7,814 bases of DNA from Nanobdellota archaeon (GTDB lineage Archaea; Nanobdellota; Nanobdellia; Pacearchaeales; GW2011-AR1), in NCBI GenBank assembly GCA_018829425.1, contig JAHJUA010000060.1, forward strand, positions 1-7,814, in the 5' to 3' direction. The notes beneath the pieces were generated by a model. The model made no database searches, was not told the DNA's origin, and worked only from the letters and a program-made list of their open reading frames with translations. Position 1 is the first letter of the stretch. Every line of letters starts with the position of its first letter. Made by a program: the position numbers and the translations under genes. Shown here in pieces: positions 5,426 to 7,814 of this stretch.

Positions 5426-6208
5426 ATGCTCAAAAAATTTCTTAAGGAAGTTATTACTATTGTCGTCGGGAAAAACGCCGAAGAGATAGTTGAATTTTTA
5501 GACACTAAAAAACATGTCAACGAATTCATAATCTCAAAGAAACTTGATTTGACGATTAATCAAACGAGAAATATTCTTTACAAGATTTCAGATCAGGGTC
5601 TTGTTTCTTCAATAAGAAAAAAAGACAAGAGGAAAGGATGGTATACTTATTTTTGGAAGATTGAAGTTTTGAAATCACTTGAGTTTTTGAGAAATGACTT
5701 GATGAAAAAAATTGAACAGCTTGAGAACCAAGTTCGGAGCAGAGAGACAAAGAGATTTTATGTGTGCGATACTTGCCACATAGAAATTACTGAAGAAAAT
5801 GCGCTCTCCAATAATTTTACCTGTAATGAATGCGGGTCGATATTTGTTTTCAAGGATAATACAAAAATCTTGAAGGAGATGAAGAGAGCTCTTGAAAAAC
5901 TTAAGAATGATTTGGGACTCGTCGATAATGAAATAAGCATAGAGAGCAAGAAAGTAGAAGTTGGAAAAATGAAAGTGATAAATAAAGAAGAGAAGGAAAA
6001 GAAAAAAGTAAGGGAAACTAAGAGGCTCGAAAGGAAAGTAGTTAGAGACAAATTGAAGAAAGCCGCGGGTAAAACAAAAAAGAAAACCCCTGCGAAGAAA
6101 TCCAAAAAAGTAGATAAGAAAAAGAAGCCGAAGTCTAAAAGTAAATCCGCTAAAAAGCCAAAAAGTAAAACATTAAAGAGAAAGTCAAAGGCTAAAGGAA
6201 AGAAATAA
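5426..6208 (+). CDS. tfe: Transcription factor E (TFE alpha) with lysine-rich tail
   Basis: TFE is the archaeal counterpart of the TFIIE alpha subunit. It binds RNA polymerase and helps open the promoter after TBP and TFB assemble. Residues 1-85 form the winged helix (VNEFIISKKLDLTINQTRNI at 31-50, then a wing with RKGWYTYFWKI at 69-79). A helix leads into a zinc ribbon with C114/C117 (CDTC) and C133/C136 (CNEC). A typical archaeal TFE ends soon after, near 180 residues. This one continues to 260 with a helical KEEKEKKK segment and then about 45 residues of mostly lysine, with serine, alanine and proline, much like a histone H1 tail. Such a tail would bind DNA or RNA without sequence preference. 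It is the first gene of an operon; the rhomboid gene starts after five bases. Confidence 0.92.
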   Translation: MLKKFLKEVITIVVGKNAEEIVEFLDTKKHVNEFIISKKLDLTINQTRNILYKISDQGLVSSIRKKDKRKGWYTYFWKIEVLKSLEFLRNDLMKKIEQLENQVRSRETKRFYVCDTCHIEITEENALSNNFTCNECGSIFVFKDNTKILKEMKRALEKLKNDLGLVDNEISIESKKVEVGKMKVINKEEKEKKKVRETKRLERKVVRDKLKKAAGKTKKKTPAKKSKKVDKKKKPKSKSKSAKKPKSKTLKRKSKAKGKK

Positions 6209-6213
6209 TTCTC

Positions 6214-6900
6214 ATGGCAAATGTTTATAGTTTTTCACCTGTTAAAAAAAGAAGTGTTTTCAGCCTGCTTAGCATTACTTTGATTTTGATTGGAGTTAAT
6301 GTTGCAGCATTCATAATTTTTTCAATTCTTCTTAGGATCAACCCGAATTATGTTGATTACATTGCTATCAAGCCATCAAATATTGTTCACGGAAAATATC
6401 TCTGGACTTTTGTTACAAGTATGTTTATGCATGGAGGATTTTTCCATTTATTCGCAAATATGTTTTCTCTGCTCTTTATCGGAAGTCTTATTGAAAAAAT
6501 AATCGGGCCCAAAAGATATGTGTCTTTCTATTTCCTCTCTGGTTTGCTTGCAGGGTTGTTATTTGTGGTAGTTGGGCTGATAATGTATTTTCTGGGTTAT
6601 TCTGGAGATTTTAACACATTTGCTGTTGGTGCTTCTGGTGCGCTCTTTGGACTCGTTGGACTGCTTGTCCTTTTGACTCCAGATCTTCCTGTCTTTGTGA
6701 TGTTCATTCCGATTCCTATTAAAATGAAGTATGCAGGACCTGGAATCCTCATAGTCCTTTGGCTCATCTCAATTGCTGGGAACGTTCCGATAGGAAACAC
6801 TGCTCATCTTGGAGGACTTATTGCAGGACTTGGATATGGATTGTACTTGAAGCACAAATATAAAAATAAGGTGAGGATGATTGAGAAACATTTTAGTTAA
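6214..6900 (+). CDS. Rhomboid-family intramembrane serine protease
   Basis: Cleaves membrane proteins within the lipid bilayer; its substrates here are unknown. The 228-residue protein has about six membrane helices: roughly 18-40, 77-95, 103-127, 136-154, 157-168 and 176-189, then a last one around 196-212. The active-site pieces are all present: the HLFANM motif (H78 and N82, oxyanion region) in helix 2, catalytic Ser141 in GASGALFG (139-146), and catalytic His198 in NTAHLGG. The WTFVTSMFMHGGFFHL loop before helix 2 is typical. The N-terminus is short and cytoplasmic, with no extra domain. The start lies five bases after the TFE stop and no Shine-Dalgarno sequence is seen, so translation is probably coupled. 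The 3' end overlaps the next gene by one base (TAATG). Confidence 0.93.
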   Translation: MANVYSFSPVKKRSVFSLLSITLILIGVNVAAFIIFSILLRINPNYVDYIAIKPSNIVHGKYLWTFVTSMFMHGGFFHLFANMFSLLFIGSLIEKIIGPKRYVSFYFLSGLLAGLLFVVVGLIMYFLGYSGDFNTFAVGASGALFGLVGLLVLLTPDLPVFVMFIPIPIKMKYAGPGILIVLWLISIAGNVPIGNTAHLGGLIAGLGYGLYLKHKYKNKVRMIEKHFS

Positions 6901-7511
6901 TGGCAAAGAAAAAATCAAATAATGTGAAAAAGAAAGAGAATCTTTTAAAGAAAAACTACAAGTTGAGTTGGGATTATGTAAAAGAGACGAAGAATTTTAT
7001 TTATGCTTCAATTGGGTTGTTCTTTCTTTTTGTCTTAGCCGGCGCTTTTTTACCCACGCCTCCAGAAATTGAGAAGGCACTTATCGAGTTGATTAATAAA
7101 CTTATTTTGACCACAGAAGGAATGTCTCAGGGAGAACTTGTGAATTTTATCTTTTTGAATAATATTCAGAGCAGTTTTTTTGGAGTTTTTTATGGGATAG
7201 TCCTTGGAATTTTTCCAGTTGTTTCTACAATGGTTAATGGATACCTTCTAGGATTTGTTGCCTCGAAAAGCGCTGAAGTTGGAGGAGTATTTGTTCTTTG
7301 GAGACTTTTCCCCCATGGAATTTTTGAGTTACCGGCGCTGTTTCTTTCACTTGGTATGGGGCTTAAACTTGGAAGTTTTGTATTTCAAAAAAATAAAATT
7401 GAATCTTTGAAGGATTATCTTCTTAATTCCTTGAGAGTTTTTGTGTTTGTAATTATTCCCCTTTTGATAATTGCTGCAATAATAGAAGGAAGTCTTATTT
7501 TTGTTGGCTGA
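6900..7511 (+). CDS. SpoIIM-family (DUF95) membrane protein
   Basis: This 203-residue protein fits the stage II sporulation protein M family, which despite its name is common in archaea and non-sporulating bacteria. In Bacillus, SpoIIM helps peptidoglycan remodelling during engulfment; the archaeal role is unknown. It has a lysine-rich cytoplasmic N-terminus (1-19), a first membrane helix at about 33-51, an extracytoplasmic helix with PTPPEIEKALIELI, and then the family core: NNIQSSFFGVFYGIVLGIFP (87-106), VNGYLLGFVAS (112-122), and FPHGIFELPALFLSLGMGLKLG (137-158, key residues H139, G140, E143, G152). A final helix is at 179-199. The start overlaps the rhomboid stop by one base (TAATG), which indicates translational coupling and perhaps a shared membrane job. 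No terminator is obvious before the next promoter. Confidence 0.88.
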   Translation: MAKKKSNNVKKKENLLKKNYKLSWDYVKETKNFIYASIGLFFLFVLAGAFLPTPPEIEKALIELINKLILTTEGMSQGELVNFIFLNNIQSSFFGVFYGIVLGIFPVVSTMVNGYLLGFVASKSAEVGGVFVLWRLFPHGIFELPALFLSLGMGLKLGSFVFQKNKIESLKDYLLNSLRVFVFVIIPLLIIAAIIEGSLIFVG

Positions 7512-7530
7512 TTCTCGACGGAGGCAGAAA

Positions 7531-7540
7531 TATTTATATA
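7531..7540 (+). promoter_or_regulatory. TATA box for the miniprotein gene
   Basis: tatttatata preceded by a cagaaa word like a TFB-recognition element. It predicts transcription from near 7561, giving a leader of about 30 bases. This is the strongest-looking promoter in the window. Confidence 0.65.
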
Positions 7541-7576
7541 CTTTGTTTTATGATTAATTATATTAAATTGATTAAA

Positions 7577-7583
7577 AGGAGGT
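7577..7583 (+). promoter_or_regulatory. Strong Shine-Dalgarno site
   Basis: aggaggt lies seven bases before the ATG at 7591. It fixes the start of the miniprotein and contrasts with the leaderless genes elsewhere in the window. Confidence 0.8.
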
Positions 7584-7590
7584 CAAAAAA

Positions 7591-7722
7591 ATGAATTCAA
7601 CAGGTGTGACTCTTGCATGGATTGGAGCTCTTGCTGCAATTGTAGGTTCGTTCTGGGGAATGAATTTCTACTTATCTGCAATAGGCGGAGTTCTTGTAGC
7701 AATCAGCTTACTCATGAAATAA
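7591..7722 (+). CDS. 43-residue membrane miniprotein
   Basis: A short gene with complete expression signals: a TATA box at 7531-7540, a perfect-looking Shine-Dalgarno sequence seven bases before the ATG, and a hairpin plus T tract at the stop. The protein starts MNSTGVTLAWIGALAAIVGS, continues FWGMNFYLSAIG, and ends GVLVAISLLMK. It reads as two hydrophobic helices (about 6-20 and 26-42) joined by a short FWGMN turn, a helical hairpin spanning the membrane twice. The few charged residues are at the end (final K). I do not recognise a family. The strong signals suggest high expression, as for small subunits, membrane-stabilising peptides or pore-like peptides. It has its own promoter and so is separate from the operon ending at 7511. 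Confidence 0.75.
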   Translation: MNSTGVTLAWIGALAAIVGSFWGMNFYLSAIGGVLVAISLLMK

Positions 7723-7746
7723 GCCTTCGGCTTCTTTTTTATTTTT
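7721..7746 (+). terminator. Hairpin and T-rich terminator
   Basis: aagcc-ttc-ggctt forms a 5-bp stem that overlaps the miniprotein stop codon and is followed by a run of T (ctttttt, then attttt). Archaeal polymerase stops mainly on T tracts, so this should end the transcript. The remaining bases, 7747-7814, are T-rich and hold no gene I can support. Confidence 0.65.
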
Positions 7747-7814
7747 AATACTTTTTATTTAATTTGTTTTTAGAAATCTAATTCTTCTTTATTTTAATCG
7801 GAAAGAAGTTTTAT

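Noticed and set aside
5758..6105. Minus-strand hydrophobic open frame opposite the TFE lysine tail.
   Set aside because: The Phe/Leu/Ser-rich sequence is simply the complement of lysine and glutamate codons in TFE.
1..7814. CRISPR array or tRNA/rRNA genes.
   Set aside because: No regularly spaced repeats and no rRNA- or tRNA-like segments were seen on either strand.

Overview
The window looks like chromosome from a low-GC archaeon, most likely a DPANN-type lineage (Pacearchaeota/Woesearchaeota-like). The basis is an archaeal transcription factor E, archaeal TATA boxes lying about 25-33 bases upstream of start codons (several messages look leaderless), a rhomboid plus SpoIIM-type membrane pair, and a shortened, bacterial-looking alanyl-tRNA synthetase of the kind shared by small-genome CPR bacteria and DPANN archaea. 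Lineage is inferred from these features only.

Layout. 1-205: no convincing gene; GC-rich palindromic scraps in AT-rich DNA and a promoter. 206-1042 (+): an unrecognised protein with one hydrophobic stretch. 3291-1026 (-): a tightly packed operon of alaS, a BECR/RelE-type toxin-like gene and a DUF2283 antitoxin-like gene. Each start overlaps or abuts the previous stop. The toxin/antitoxin-like pair is bracketed by two copies of the last 36 bases of alaS (974-1009 and 1555-1590, same orientation, 31 of 36 identical), as if a small cassette had inserted at, or been duplicated with, the 3' end of alaS.

3387-3995 (+): an unrecognised 202-residue protein transcribed divergently from alaS. 3996-4298: no protein gene I can support, but a GC-richer block of about 120 bases with hairpins and a minus-strand TATA box, a candidate small RNA or dispersed repeat. 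5262-4299 (-): two adjacent unrecognised coiled-coil proteins. 5426-7511 (+): an operon of TFE with a very lysine-rich tail, a rhomboid protease and a SpoIIM-like membrane protein. 7591-7722 (+): a 43-residue membrane miniprotein with its own TATA box, strong Shine-Dalgarno sequence and terminator.

Most of the window is housekeeping (tRNA charging, transcription initiation, membrane proteolysis). The accessory part is the cassette after alaS, which ties a putative growth-control pair to expression of an essential synthetase. The most interesting points are this repeat-flanked cassette, the unexplained block at 4054-4191, and the paired coiled-coil genes.
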